Position numbers and translations under genes: made by a program. 64,000 bases of DNA from the NCBI RefSeq assembly GCF_033546935.1, contig NZ_CP137854.1:2356001-2420000 (forward strand). Direction: 5' to 3'. Position 1 is the first letter of the stretch. Each line of letters starts with the position of its first letter. This DNA is from Xylophilus sp. GOD-11R. Its GTDB lineage: Bacteria > Pseudomonadota > Gammaproteobacteria > Burkholderiales > Burkholderiaceae_C. Shown here in pieces: positions 8,993-20,804 of this stretch. A model generated the notes under the pieces. The model ran no database searches and was not told the DNA's origin. It saw only the letters and a program-made list of their open reading frames with translations.

Positions 8993-9400
8993 ATGAAAGC
9001 CAAGCCCGTCCTGATCGATGAGAACGAAGTCGTCTGCACCGCCATCCGTGCGCAGGGGGCGGGCGGCCAGAACGTGAACAAGGTGTCGAGCGCGGTGCAT
9101 CTGCGCTACGACATCCCCGCCAGTTCGCTGCCTGACGACGTGAAGGAGCGGCTGCTCGCCACCTCCGACAGCCGCATCACCCGCGAGGGCGTGCTGGTGC
9201 TGAAGGCGCAGCAACACCGTACGCAGGAAATGAACCGGGCCGATGCGCTGGCACGGCTGCAGGCGGTGGTGGACGCGGCGGCGGTGGTGCCGACTGTTCG
9301 CCGGGCAACCAAGCCGAGCTACGGCTCGAAGATGCGGCGGCTGGAAGGCAAGAGCCTGCGGTCGCAGACCAAGAGCCTGCGCGGGCCGGTGAGGGACTGA
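8993..9400 (+). CDS. arfB: Alternative ribosome-rescue factor B (peptidyl-tRNA hydrolase ArfB/YaeJ)
   Basis: A 135-residue single-domain release-factor-like protein. The catalytic GGQ is at residues 24-26 in RAQGAGGQNVNK. A long basic C-terminal tail (KPSYGSKMRRLEGKSLRSQTKS) follows, as in ArfB, where it enters the mRNA channel of stalled ribosomes. It hydrolyses peptidyl-tRNA on non-stop ribosomes without needing a stop codon. No codon-recognition domain is present, which separates it from RF1 and RF2. The HIT gene follows after about 17 bp, so the two may share a transcript. Confidence 0.94.
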   Translation: MKAKPVLIDENEVVCTAIRAQGAGGQNVNKVSSAVHLRYDIPASSLPDDVKERLLATSDSRITREGVLVLKAQQHRTQEMNRADALARLQAVVDAAAVVPTVRRATKPSYGSKMRRLEGKSLRSQTKSLRGPVRD

Positions 9401-9417
9401 GGTAAGGAACGATGCAA

Positions 9418-9891
9418 ATGAATAAATTCGAATGCGTTTTCTGCCGGATCGCGGCCGGGCGAGCCCCGAGTCACCGGATCTGGGAAAGCGATACCGTCAT
9501 GGCGTTCCTGTCGCTTCATCCCAATACCGAAGGGTTCACCGTGGTGGCCACCAAGGCACATCACCCGAGCTACCTGTTCGACATGAAAGAAACCGCCTTC
9601 ATCGACCTGGTCACGTCGGCGAAAAAGGTCGGAAAAATGCTCGACCAGGCATTCGACGACGTCGGCCGCACCGCTTGCATCATGGAAGGCTTCGGCGTCG
9701 ACCACGCCCACATCAAGCTGTTCCCGATGCACGGAACCCAGGGGCCGTGGCGGCCGATCAAATCGAAGGTCGACAAGTTTTTCGCGACCTACGAAGGCTA
9801 TGTTTCGTCGCATGACCATCAGCGCGCCGACGACGATCAGCTTCGGATGCTGGCCGAACGCATTCGGACCACCGGCTACGGGCCAGAATGA
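9418..9891 (+). CDS. HIT family nucleotide-binding protein
   Basis: A 157-residue histidine-triad protein. The N-terminal CVFCRIAAG with two Cys is the usual zinc site start, and the active site region reads DHAHIKLFPMHG. The first two histidines of the HxHxH motif (96 and 98, including the nucleophile) are kept, but the third position is Lys. HIT proteins hydrolyse or transfer nucleotidyl groups (AMP-amides, Ap4A). I prefer the ATG at 9418 because AAGGA lies about nine bases upstream; the ATG at 9412 is only three bases from it. A bidirectional hairpin follows. Confidence 0.88.
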   Translation: MNKFECVFCRIAAGRAPSHRIWESDTVMAFLSLHPNTEGFTVVATKAHHPSYLFDMKETAFIDLVTSAKKVGKMLDQAFDDVGRTACIMEGFGVDHAHIKLFPMHGTQGPWRPIKSKVDKFFATYEGYVSSHDHQRADDDQLRMLAERIRTTGYGPE

Positions 9892-9893
9892 AA

Positions 9894-9926
9894 AAAAGCC
9901 GGCGGTCGCAAGGACCACCGGCTTTT
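9894..9926. terminator. Bidirectional intrinsic terminator
   Basis: AAAAGCCGGCGGTC (9894-9907) pairs with GACCACCGGCTTTT (9913-9926) with one mismatch and a 5-nt loop, between the convergent HIT gene and icd. Confidence 0.87.
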
Positions 9927-9957
9927 CATCTGAAGCGGCAAGAGCCGCAGCGAACGA

Positions 9958-12869
<2,912 letters not shown>

Positions 12870-13612
12870 GCTCGGCCGTCTGGGGCTGGCCGAACAGCTG
12901 CTGCGGCGTGCCGGATTCGTGCACCCGGCCCTGGTGCATGAAGATCACCCGGTCGGCGACCTTGCGGGCGAATGCCATTTCGTGGGTGACCATCAGCAGC
13001 GTCATGCCTTCGGCGGCGAGCGACTCCACCACGCGCAGCACTTCGCCGACGAGTTCGGGGTCGAGCGCGGAGGTGATCTCGTCGCACAGCAGCACCGCTG
13101 GCTCCATGGCGAGCGCGCGAGCAATGGCCACGCGTTGCTGCTGGCCGCCGGAGAGCTGCTCCGGCCGGGCGTCGAACTTTTCAGCCAGTCCGACACGGTC
13201 GAGCAGCTTGCGCGCCAGCGCGGTGACCTGCGCCGTCGGCGTCTTCTTGACCAGGGTCGGGGCCAGCATGACGTTGCGGCCCACGGTGAGGTGCGGGAAC
13301 AGGTTGAACCCCTGGAAGATCATGCCCACGCGCTGACGCAGCGCGCGCATGGCCTGCGGGCTGTCGTAGACCAGCGGCTGGCCGTCGACGGTGAGCGCGC
13401 CGTCCTGGAACACTTCCAGGCCGTTGATGCAGCGCAGCAGCGTGCTCTTGCCCGATCCGCTCTTGCCGATGATGGCGATGACCTCGCCGCGCTGCACGTC
13501 GAGGTCGATGCCCTTCAACACCTCGTTGGTGCCATAGGACTTGCGCAGGCCATGGATGGAGACGATGGGCGCGCCGGCGGCGGCTGGCGGCTTGGCGGCG
13601 TCGGAAACGGTA

Positions 13613-14269
13613 TCAACGACGGTTGGCATGGTTCAGTTTCCTTTCCAGGACGCGGGCAAAAAGGCTGATCGGGAAGCACAGCGCGAAATACATCAGCGCC
13701 AGGCAGCTGTAGACGACAAAGGGTTTGAAGGTGGCGTTGGAGATCATGCTGCCGGCCTTGGTCAGCTCGACGAAGCCGATCACCGAGGCCAGCGCGGTGC
13801 CCTTGACCACCTGTACCAGGAAGCCGACGGTGGGCGCCACCGCCAGGCGCATGGCCTGCGGCAGGATCACGTGGCGCAGCTGTTCGCCGAACGACAACGC
13901 CAGGCTGCCCGAGGCCTCCCACTGGCCCTTGGGCACCGATTCGACGCAGCCACGCCAGATGTCGGTGAGGTAGGCGCTGCTGTAGAGCGTGAGCGCCATG
14001 GCGGCCGACACCCAGGGTGAGGTGTCGATGCCGAACAGCGCGAGCCCGAAATAAGCCAGGAAGAGCTGCATCAGCAGTGGCGTGCCCTGGAAGAGCTGCA
14101 CGTAGCCCGCCACGAAACGTCGGGTGATGTTGCCCCGCGCCAGCCGTGCCACGAGCAGCAGCATGCCGACGATGCCGCCGCCGACGAAGGCGACGAGCGA
14201 CAGGGCGACGGTCCAGCGCGCCGCCATCAGAAGGTTGCGCAGGATGTCCCAGATGGTGAATTCGACCAT
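13613..14269 (-). CDS. Polar amino acid ABC transporter, permease 2
   Basis: A 218-residue HisM/GlnP-type permease with about five hydrophobic helices. The cytoplasmic EAA loop reads EASGSLALSFGEQLRHVILP and docks on the ATPase. It is paired with the 220-residue permease encoded 16 bases upstream, giving a heterodimeric channel. The order substrate-binding protein, permease, permease, ATPase is the standard layout of this importer class. Confidence 0.93.
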   Translation of the reverse strand: MVEFTIWDILRNLLMAARWTVALSLVAFVGGGIVGMLLLVARLARGNITRRFVAGYVQLFQGTPLLMQLFLAYFGLALFGIDTSPWVSAAMALTLYSSAYLTDIWRGCVESVPKGQWEASGSLALSFGEQLRHVILPQAMRLAVAPTVGFLVQVVKGTALASVIGFVELTKAGSMISNATFKPFVVYSCLALMYFALCFPISLFARVLERKLNHANRR

Positions 14270-14284
14270 GTTCGTCGTCCCCGA

Positions 14285-14947
14285 TCAGCGGCCGAAGAGC
14301 AGGCGCGGGCCGGCCCAGTTGAGGAGGCGGCGCAGCACGATGGCCAGCGCCAGATAGATCAGCGTGGCGACGATCGAGGCTTCGAAGGCCCGGAAGTTGC
14401 GACTGTGGATCAGGTTGGCGGCATAGCTGAGTTCGGGCGTAGAAATCTGGCCGCAGACGGCCGAGCCGAGCATGACGATGATGATCTGGCCGGTCATGGC
14501 CGGCCACACCTTGGCGAGCGCCGGCGGCAGGATGACGCGGGTGAAAATCTGCAGCCGACCGAGCGCCAGGCTTTGCGCGGCTTCGATCTGGCCGCGTGGC
14601 GTGGCCATGATGCCGGCGCGCACGATCTCGGTGGAGTACGCGCTCAGGTTGATCACCATGGCGATGACCGAGGCGGTCTCCGGCGAGAGCTTCACGCCAG
14701 CGGCGGGCAGGCCGAAGAAGATGAAGAACAGCTGGACGATGAATGGCGTGTTGCGAATCAGCTCGACATAGGTGCCGACCACCGCCTTGAGCCAGAGCGG
14801 CCCGCTGGCACGCGACCAGGCGAAGCCGATGCCCAGCGCCAGCCCCACCACCGTGGCGACGGCGGTCAGGCCCACCGTCCAGCCGACGCCGGTGAGCAGC
14901 AGTGGCCATTCGGCCAGCACCGCGGGAAAGTCGAGTTGGATACGCAT
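14285..14947 (-). CDS. Polar amino acid ABC transporter, permease 1
   Basis: A 220-residue inner-membrane permease of the polar amino-acid class. The EAA loop is EAAQSLALGRLQIFTRVILP. The N-terminal third contains GVGWTVGLTAVATVVGLALG, the usual first helix. It starts 81 bp after the substrate-binding protein gene and is followed closely by permease 2. Confidence 0.93.
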   Translation of the reverse strand: MRIQLDFPAVLAEWPLLLTGVGWTVGLTAVATVVGLALGIGFAWSRASGPLWLKAVVGTYVELIRNTPFIVQLFFIFFGLPAAGVKLSPETASVIAMVINLSAYSTEIVRAGIMATPRGQIEAAQSLALGRLQIFTRVILPPALAKVWPAMTGQIIIVMLGSAVCGQISTPELSYAANLIHSRNFRAFEASIVATLIYLALAIVLRRLLNWAGPRLLFGR

Positions 14948-15028
14948 GGGCCCTCCGTTGCTTGCTTGGTGTAGTTGTGCGAAGCCAGGGCCCGGCCGGA
15001 GGTCCGGCGCGGGCCGTCGTCGTGCGGT

Positions 15029-15826
15029 TTACTGCGGCAGGTCGCCGGCCGGGCGGCCGAGCCACTTGGTGGACATCTTGTCGAGCTCGCCGCTGGACTT
15101 GGCTTCGGCCAGGATGGCGTTGACCTTGGTGCGTAGCGCGTCCTCGCCCTTGGCGATGCCGATGAAGTTCGGGCTGTCCTTGAGCAGCAGCTTGTATTCG
15201 GCGTTCACGCCCGGGTTCTTGGCCATCATGTTGCCGGCCACCGAGGCGCTGGTGGCGACCACCTGGGTCTGTCCGGCGACGAAGGCGGCGATGGTGGCGT
15301 TGTTGTCCTCGAAGCGCTTCACGTCGACGCCGCTGGCCGGAATCACCTTGGCCAGTTCCTGGTCTTCCATCGCGCCGCGGGTCACCGCGACCGATTTGCC
15401 GACGAGGTCGTTGAAGCTCTTGATGCTCACGTTCTTGGGTGCGAAGACAGCCTGGAAGAACGGCGAGTAGGCGGCGGTGAAGTCGATCACCTTCTCGCGC
15501 TCGGCGTTCTTGCCGAGGGTGGAGATCACCAGGTCGGCCTTGCGGGTCTGCAGGTAGGGAATGCGGTTGGCGCTGGTCACGGGAATCAGCTCGGCTTTCA
15601 CGCCCAGCTTGGAGGCGATGAGGCGGGCGGTATCGATGTCCAGGCCTTGCGGTGCCATGTCGGTGCCGACGAAACCGTAGGGCGGGTAGTCGGTGGGGAT
15701 GGCGATGCGGATGGTCTTGGCTTTCATGATGTCGTCCAGCGCGGTTTGCGCGTGGACGCCGGCGGCGCACAGGGCCGAGGCGGCGGCGATCATGCCCAGG
15801 ACGAGGGGGCGGCGGGCGAAAGTCAT
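15029..15826 (-). CDS. Polar amino acid ABC transporter, periplasmic substrate-binding protein
   Basis: A 265-residue family-3 solute-binding protein. Residues 1-26 are a signal peptide ending AAGVHA. The mature protein begins the canonical TIRIAIPTDYPPYGFVGTD and includes KADLVISTLGKNAEREK, which contacts the ligand carboxylate through Arg. The ligand is therefore probably an amino acid or a close derivative; which one cannot be told. Its ATG overlaps the stop of the upstream GntR regulator by four bases. Confidence 0.93.
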   Translation of the reverse strand: MTFARRPLVLGMIAAASALCAAGVHAQTALDDIMKAKTIRIAIPTDYPPYGFVGTDMAPQGLDIDTARLIASKLGVKAELIPVTSANRIPYLQTRKADLVISTLGKNAEREKVIDFTAAYSPFFQAVFAPKNVSIKSFNDLVGKSVAVTRGAMEDQELAKVIPASGVDVKRFEDNNATIAAFVAGQTQVVATSASVAGNMMAKNPGVNAEYKLLLKDSPNFIGIAKGEDALRTKVNAILAEAKSSGELDKMSTKWLGRPAGDLPQ

Positions 15827-16581
15827 AGCAGAGCTCCTAGATAGGTGGCGGGAGGGTCGGAAACAGCCTTGCCGTCGGCCGGCGGCAAGGGCGGATAAGG
15901 GGTCTTGGCGACCGGCGCGAGCGCGTCGCGCAGCCCGCTCAGCGGGTCGTCGTCGGCGGCGGCCGGCTTCAGGCGCAAGGCGTCCTTCACCGAGCCGATG
16001 TGTCGGGCCATGAGTTGCTCGGCCAGTGCGGTGTCGCCGGCTTCCAGTGCGGCGACGATCTGCACATGGTCTTCGCAGGACTGCACCGCGTCGTGCGAGG
16101 ACTGGTAGAGCATGGCGATCAGCGTGGTGCGGGCGGTGAAGTCGCGCAGGGTGTCGGCCAGCAGGTGGTTGCCCAGGCATTCGGCCAGGCAGACGTGGAA
16201 ATCGCCCAGCAGGAAGCTGCGGGCGCCGACGTCGGTGCCGCGCACCGCCGCCTTTTCGCGCTGCAGGTGCTGGCGCAGCCGGCGAATGGCGGACTTGTCC
16301 ATCGGCGGCATCTCGCGGATGAGCCCGACCTCGATCACCCGGCGGGCGTCGAAGGCTTCACGCGCTTCCTCACGCGAGGGCTCCACCACGAACCAGCCAC
16401 GCCGGGCGCTCACGGTGACGATGCCGCGCGTGGCCAGGCGGGTCAGCGCCTCTCGCACGATGGTGCGGCTGCAATCGAACAGCATGGCCAGTTGCTGCTC
16501 GCCCAGGCGGGTGCCGGGCGCGAGCTTCTGCGCCATGACGGCTTCGATGATGCGGCTGCTGATGTCGGCTGCGGAGGGCAT
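15823..16581 (-). CDS. GntR family transcriptional regulator, FCD (FadR) subfamily
   Basis: A 252-residue regulator. The winged helix-turn-helix covers about residues 1-70 (LGEQQLAMLFDCSRTIVREA). The helical FCD ligand-binding domain covers about 75-225, with the metal-site His residues in DFHVCLAECLGNHLL and in MARHIGSVKDAL. It is the first gene of the amino-acid ABC operon and probably controls it in response to the imported compound. The ATG at 16581 has AGAGG just upstream; an open extension to 16629 has no such site. A TGGTATACAA palindrome lies 28 bp before the start. Confidence 0.92.
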   Translation of the reverse strand: MPSAADISSRIIEAVMAQKLAPGTRLGEQQLAMLFDCSRTIVREALTRLATRGIVTVSARRGWFVVEPSREEAREAFDARRVIEVGLIREMPPMDKSAIRRLRQHLQREKAAVRGTDVGARSFLLGDFHVCLAECLGNHLLADTLRDFTARTTLIAMLYQSSHDAVQSCEDHVQIVAALEAGDTALAEQLMARHIGSVKDALRLKPAAADDDPLSGLRDALAPVAKTPYPPLPPADGKAVSDPPATYLGALL

Positions 16582-16608
16582 GCCTCTGATGAGCAGAAAC
16601 CGTGCCAC

Positions 16609-16618
16609 TGGTATACAA
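16609..16618. promoter_or_regulatory. Probable FCD/GntR operator
   Basis: TGGTATACAA fits the two-fold TNGTATACNA pattern typical of FCD-type GntR regulators. It lies 28 bp upstream of the gntR-like start, where autoregulation would place it. Confidence 0.55.
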
Positions 16619-16684
16619 GCCCTGTGCACCGGATTCGGGCCGGTTGATGCACCAGGGCGGTTTGCGGATGACCTCGCGATGCAC

Positions 16685-16719
16685 CAAAAAACAAAACGGC
16701 GACCCGCGGGACGCCGTTT
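16685..16719 (-). terminator. Intrinsic terminator after the NDH-2 gene
   Basis: On the minus strand AAACGGCG (16719-16712) pairs with CGCCGTTT (16701-16694) around a 10-nt loop and is followed by a T-rich run to 16685. It lies 19 bp beyond the NDH-2 stop codon. Confidence 0.85.
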
Positions 16720-16737
16720 CCGAGATGCCCGTCGGGG

Positions 16738-18114
16738 TCAGTTTTTGGGGCCGCGACCGCCTGGCGCCGGATGCTGCACGCCGGTGACGATGCGCGCCGG
16801 GCGCTGGAAGTGGAAATACGCCGTGGCCCAGTCGAACAGCACGCCGATGCGGTTGCGGAATCCGATCAGGAAGTAGATATGCGCGAAGAGCCAGAACAGC
16901 CAGGCGCCAGTGCCCGAGAAGCGCAGCGGCCCCCAGGGTGCCGCCAGGTCGACCACGGCGGCGCGGCGGCCGACGGTGGCCAGATTGCCGTAGTCGGCGT
17001 AGCGGAAGTCCTCGGTCGGCCGGCCTCCCAGGCGCCGCAGCAGGTTGGCGGCAGCGGCGCGGCCCATCTGCTTGGCGCCGGGCGATACGCCGGGGACGGG
17101 CTTGGGTTCCTGGCCGGGCACGTGGCTGCGGGCGGCGGCCATGTCGCCGATGACCGAGATTTCCGGATGGCCGGGCAGCGAGAGATCGGAGGCGACGGCG
17201 ATGCGGCCGGCGCGGTCGATCGGCGTGCCGGTCGCCTCGCCCAGCAGGCGTGCCAGCGGCGAAGCCGCCACGCCGGCGGCCCACACCATGCAGCGGCTGG
17301 GAATGCGGTAGCTGCCGCCTTCGCCCGCGTCCACGTTGAGGCCTTCGCGGTCGATGTTGGTCACGCGGGTCTTGAGCCGAACGTCCACGCCGAGATGCAC
17401 CAGCTGGAGCCGGGCCTTCTCCGACAGGTTCTCGGGGAAGGTCGCCAGCACGCGCGGGCCGCCTTCGACCAGCAGCACCTGCGCGCTGCTCGGATCGATG
17501 TGGCGGAATTCGCCGGGCAGCGTGTGCTGGGCGATCTCCGACAGGGTGCCGGCCATCTCGACGCCGGTCGGGCCGGCGCCGATCACCACGAAAGTGAGCA
17601 GGGCCTTGCGCGCGACCGGATCGGGTTCGCGCTCGGCCGCTTCGAACGCCAGCAGCACCCGGCGGCGGATACGGAAGGCGTCGTCCAGCGTTTTCAGTCC
17701 GGGGGCGTAGGCGGCCCATCCGTCGTTGCCGAAGTAACCATGGCCGGCGCCGGCGGCCACGATCAGGTGGTCGTAGGGCAGGGCGGTGCCGTCGGCCAGC
17801 GCCACGCTGCGGGCGGCGACGTCGATGCCCACCGCCTCGGCAAGCAGCACCGTCACGTTGGGCTGGTTGCGAAAAAGATTGCGGATCGGTGCCGAGATCG
17901 ACGGTGCCGCCAGGCCGGCGGTGGCGACCTGGTACAGCAGGGGCTGAAAGAGATGGTGGTTGGCGCGGTCGATCAGCGTGATGTCGACGGCGGCATCCTT
18001 GAGCGCGCGGGCGGCTTCGAGGCCACCGAATCCGCAGCCGATGATGAGAACCTTGGGCCGGCCGGGCGCCGGAACGGGTACCGGGGAATTATTAGGGTTT
18101 ACGTTAGCTTGCAT
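16738..18114 (-). CDS. ndh: Type II NADH dehydrogenase (NDH-2)
   Basis: A 458-residue FAD-dependent oxidoreductase. The first dinucleotide motif GCGFGG (26-31) binds FAD and the second, GAGPTG (179-184), binds NADH. The C-terminus carries WLFWLFAHIYFLIGF and a following amphipathic segment that attach the enzyme to the inner face of the membrane. NDH-2 passes electrons from NADH to ubiquinone without pumping protons. The start could be 18114 or the in-frame ATG at 18165; neither has a strong ribosome site, and I chose the later one because the extension has no family-like features. Confidence 0.9.
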   Translation of the reverse strand: MQANVNPNNSPVPVPAPGRPKVLIIGCGFGGLEAARALKDAAVDITLIDRANHHLFQPLLYQVATAGLAAPSISAPIRNLFRNQPNVTVLLAEAVGIDVAARSVALADGTALPYDHLIVAAGAGHGYFGNDGWAAYAPGLKTLDDAFRIRRRVLLAFEAAEREPDPVARKALLTFVVIGAGPTGVEMAGTLSEIAQHTLPGEFRHIDPSSAQVLLVEGGPRVLATFPENLSEKARLQLVHLGVDVRLKTRVTNIDREGLNVDAGEGGSYRIPSRCMVWAAGVAASPLARLLGEATGTPIDRAGRIAVASDLSLPGHPEISVIGDMAAARSHVPGQEPKPVPGVSPGAKQMGRAAAANLLRRLGGRPTEDFRYADYGNLATVGRRAAVVDLAAPWGPLRFSGTGAWLFWLFAHIYFLIGFRNRIGVLFDWATAYFHFQRPARIVTGVQHPAPGGRGPKN

Positions 18115-18216
18115 TTCGGCGCGAATGGTGCCATTGGTTATGACGCGCTGCAACATGAAGGGCATTGCCGGCTCGGCGCTGTATGCTGCCCCGCTTCATA
18201 AAAACAGAGACCGCCC

Positions 18217-19458
18217 GTGACCGCAAGCCCTCCGCAACCCTTGCCCCCGCCGCCCCTGCCGGACCCGGTGCCGCGATCGATGCGCAAGGTGTTCTGCCTC
18301 GAAGACCTGGAGGAGGCCGCGCGGCGCTTTCTGCCTCCGGCCATCTTTTCCTATGTGGTGAGCCCGGCGGAAAGCGGCGCGACCCTGACCGACAACCGCG
18401 CCGTATTCGACGAAATCCGTTTTCTGCCGCGCGTGCTGCGCAACGTGGCCGGCCGCTCCATCGCCACCCGCCTGCTCGGCCAGGACTATGCGGCGCCCTT
18501 CGGCATCGCGCCGATGGGCGTAAGCGCGCTCACCGCCTATCGCGGAGACCGGGTGCTGGCCGAGTCGGCCGCGCGGGCCAACATTCCGATGGTGATGAGC
18601 GGCTCCTCGCTCACCCGCATGGAAGAAGTCGCCCGCGCCGCGCCTGGCAGCTGGTTCCAGGCCTACCTGCCGCCGACGCCCGAGCGCATCGCCGCGCTGG
18701 TCGACCGGGCGGCGCGGGCGGGTTTCGGCACGCTGGTGGTGACGGTCGACGTTGCCGTGCGCGGCAGCACCGAGCATTACGAGCGCGCCGGTTTTTCCAG
18801 CCCGCTCCAGCCCGACAGGCGGCTGCTGTGGGGCGGGATCACGCATCCGCGCTGGGCGCTGGGCAGCTTCGCCCGCACGCTGCTGGGCAGCGGCCTGCCG
18901 CATTTCGAGAACAGCGACAACGACAAGCGCATCGCCATCGTCGCCCGCAACGTGGTGCGCGAGTTCAGCGGCCGGGCGCACCTGGACTGGACCGCCATGC
19001 GTCGCATCCGCGAGCAATGGAAGGGCAAGCTGGTGCTCAAGGGCGTGCTGCATCCGGACGATGCGGTGACCGCGCGCGACGAGGGCATGGACGCCGTCGT
19101 GCTGTCGAATCACGGTGGCCGCCAGCTCGACGGCTCGGTGTCGCCGATGCGGGTGTTGCCGGCGGTGCGCGCGGCCGTGGGGCCAGGCTATCCGCTGCTG
19201 ATCGACAGCGGGTTTCGGCGCGGCACCGATGTGCTCAAGGCACTGGCCCTGGGCGCGGATTTCGTGCTGGTCGGCCGCCCGTTCAACTATGCCGCCACCG
19301 TGGGTGGCGCGGCGGGTGTCGCGCACGCCGCCGGGCTGCTGGCCCGCGAGACCGAAATGGCGCTGGGTATGCTGGGCGTCAATCGCCTGGGCGAACTCTC
19401 CCCGGCGCTCTTGATGCTGCGCCCTGAGACCTTCATCACCACGCCCCCGGGCGCGTGA
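18217..19458 (+). CDS. FMN-dependent alpha-hydroxy-acid oxidase/dehydrogenase (L-lactate dehydrogenase-like)
   Basis: A 413-residue TIM-barrel flavoenzyme. The active-site block LSNHGGRQLDGS contains the catalytic His299 and the substrate-binding Arg, and ALALGADFVLVGRPF forms the FMN phosphate-binding end. Such enzymes oxidise 2-hydroxy acids such as L-lactate, glycolate or mandelate to the 2-oxo acids. No membrane-binding insertion is obvious. The 2OG-Fe dioxygenase gene starts 22 bp downstream, suggesting co-transcription. The specific substrate is not readable. Confidence 0.9.
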   Translation: MTASPPQPLPPPPLPDPVPRSMRKVFCLEDLEEAARRFLPPAIFSYVVSPAESGATLTDNRAVFDEIRFLPRVLRNVAGRSIATRLLGQDYAAPFGIAPMGVSALTAYRGDRVLAESAARANIPMVMSGSSLTRMEEVARAAPGSWFQAYLPPTPERIAALVDRAARAGFGTLVVTVDVAVRGSTEHYERAGFSSPLQPDRRLLWGGITHPRWALGSFARTLLGSGLPHFENSDNDKRIAIVARNVVREFSGRAHLDWTAMRRIREQWKGKLVLKGVLHPDDAVTARDEGMDAVVLSNHGGRQLDGSVSPMRVLPAVRAAVGPGYPLLIDSGFRRGTDVLKALALGADFVLVGRPFNYAATVGGAAGVAHAAGLLARETEMALGMLGVNRLGELSPALLMLRPETFITTPPGA

Positions 19459-19480
19459 TCCGATTTCTTCGACCTTTTTC

Positions 19481-20227
19481 ATGTCCAACACCTTCTCGCC
19501 TCCCTGGACGCCGCTGGAGCGGCTCGACTCGCAACTCAAGGAACGCGGTTTCGCGGCGCTGCAGCCGGCCGACGTCTGCCGCTGGGCCAGCACCGACCCG
19601 GCATCGCTTGCCGACCTGCGCGCCGACTGGGAAGGCCTGCCGCCCGACGAATACCTGCGCGACGGCGGCAACTACCGGCGCCGGCGCCACGCCTGCTTCG
19701 TCGTGGACGGCCCCGAGGTGCAGCAGACGCCGCAGCGGCCGCATTGGCAGCCGGTGCAATACAACGCGCTGCACGGCGGCATGCAGCGCTGGTTCGCGCC
19801 GATGCTCGAGGGCACGGTGTCGCGGCCGGCCTGGCAGGGCATCCTGAAAGCGATGGCGGGCGTGGCCAGCGCGCTGCGCGGACCGCAGCCTTGGTTCGTG
19901 GAAGCGCACCAGTTCCGCATCGACACCACCGACGGCATCGGCCGGCCGACGCCCGAGGGCGCACACCGTGACGGGGTCGATCTGGTGGCGGTTTTTTTGG
20001 TGGGGCGCGAGGGCATCAAGGGAGGCGAAACCCGGGTGTTCGAGGCCGACGGCCCGGCGGGGCAACGCTTCACCCTGGCCGAGAGCTGGTCGCTGCTGCT
20101 GCTGGACGACCCGCGCATGATTCATGAATCGACGCCGATCCAGCCCCTGGGTGAACAGGGTGGCCACCGCGACACGCTGGTGCTGACCTGCCGGGCCGGT
20201 GGCTTCCAGGGCGACGGCGTGGTGTAG
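19481..20227 (+). CDS. 2-oxoglutarate/Fe(II)-dependent dioxygenase family protein
   Basis: A 248-residue protein of the 2OG-Fe_Oxy_2 family, which includes bacterial free-amino-acid hydroxylases. The iron ligands are visible as HRD (His162, Asp164) and a distal His215 in RMIHEST. The Arg needed for 2-oxoglutarate is probably the one in HRDTLVLTCR near 230. It may hydroxylate a free amino acid or small acid. It lies 22 bp after the hydroxy-acid oxidase gene on the same strand, so both may act in one pathway, although this is inference. Confidence 0.83.
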   Translation: MSNTFSPPWTPLERLDSQLKERGFAALQPADVCRWASTDPASLADLRADWEGLPPDEYLRDGGNYRRRRHACFVVDGPEVQQTPQRPHWQPVQYNALHGGMQRWFAPMLEGTVSRPAWQGILKAMAGVASALRGPQPWFVEAHQFRIDTTDGIGRPTPEGAHRDGVDLVAVFLVGREGIKGGETRVFEADGPAGQRFTLAESWSLLLLDDPRMIHESTPIQPLGEQGGHRDTLVLTCRAGGFQGDGVV

Positions 20228-20349
20228 CCGGAAACGGGTCCGCGGCGCCCGCCGTCGACGGGCCACGCACGCTTACGTTTCTCCGTGGTCGGCATGGCAT
20301 AAAGAACCCGGGCTCCGCCCCGCATCCGACAAGCAGAAGGAGAAAAGCC

Positions 20350-20787
20350 ATGTTCAAGAAGATCCTCGTGCCGGTCGACGGCTCCGACACCTCCATCGCC
20401 GCCATGTCCCGCGCCGTGACGCTGGCGCGCGCTTTCGACGGCACGGTCACCGCCGTCTCGGTGATCGATCCATACCCCTTCACCGGCGTGGGTACCGATC
20501 TGGCCTACGGGCAGGAGCAGTACCTGGTGGCGGCCAACAACGAGGCGGCTTCCGCGCTGGACGCCGCACGGCAGGCGGCGACCGGGCTGGGCTACGAGGT
20601 CGAGGTCGTGGTCGTCGAGGGGCATGCGATTCACCGCGGCATCGTCGATACGGCCGAGAGCATCGAGGCCGACCTCATCGTGATGGGCTCGCACGGCCGG
20701 CGCGGCCTGGAGAAACTGGTGCTGGGCAGCGTCACCCAGCGGGTGCTGGGCGACGCGACGATTCCGGTGCTGGTGGTACGCGACTGA
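20350..20787 (+). CDS. Universal stress protein UspA family
   Basis: A 145-residue single-domain Usp. The ATP-binding signature GSHGRRGLEKLVLGSVT (G-2x-G-9x-GS) is intact near residues 117-133, so this is the ATP-binding class. The start MFKKILVPVDGSDTS is typical. A strong AAGGAG precedes the ATG by a few bases. It stands alone with a 122-bp leader and is likely induced by stress or growth arrest. Confidence 0.93.
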   Translation: MFKKILVPVDGSDTSIAAMSRAVTLARAFDGTVTAVSVIDPYPFTGVGTDLAYGQEQYLVAANNEAASALDAARQAATGLGYEVEVVVVEGHAIHRGIVDTAESIEADLIVMGSHGRRGLEKLVLGSVTQRVLGDATIPVLVVRD

Positions 20788-20804
20788 GCTGCGGCTGCGT
20801 TCGC

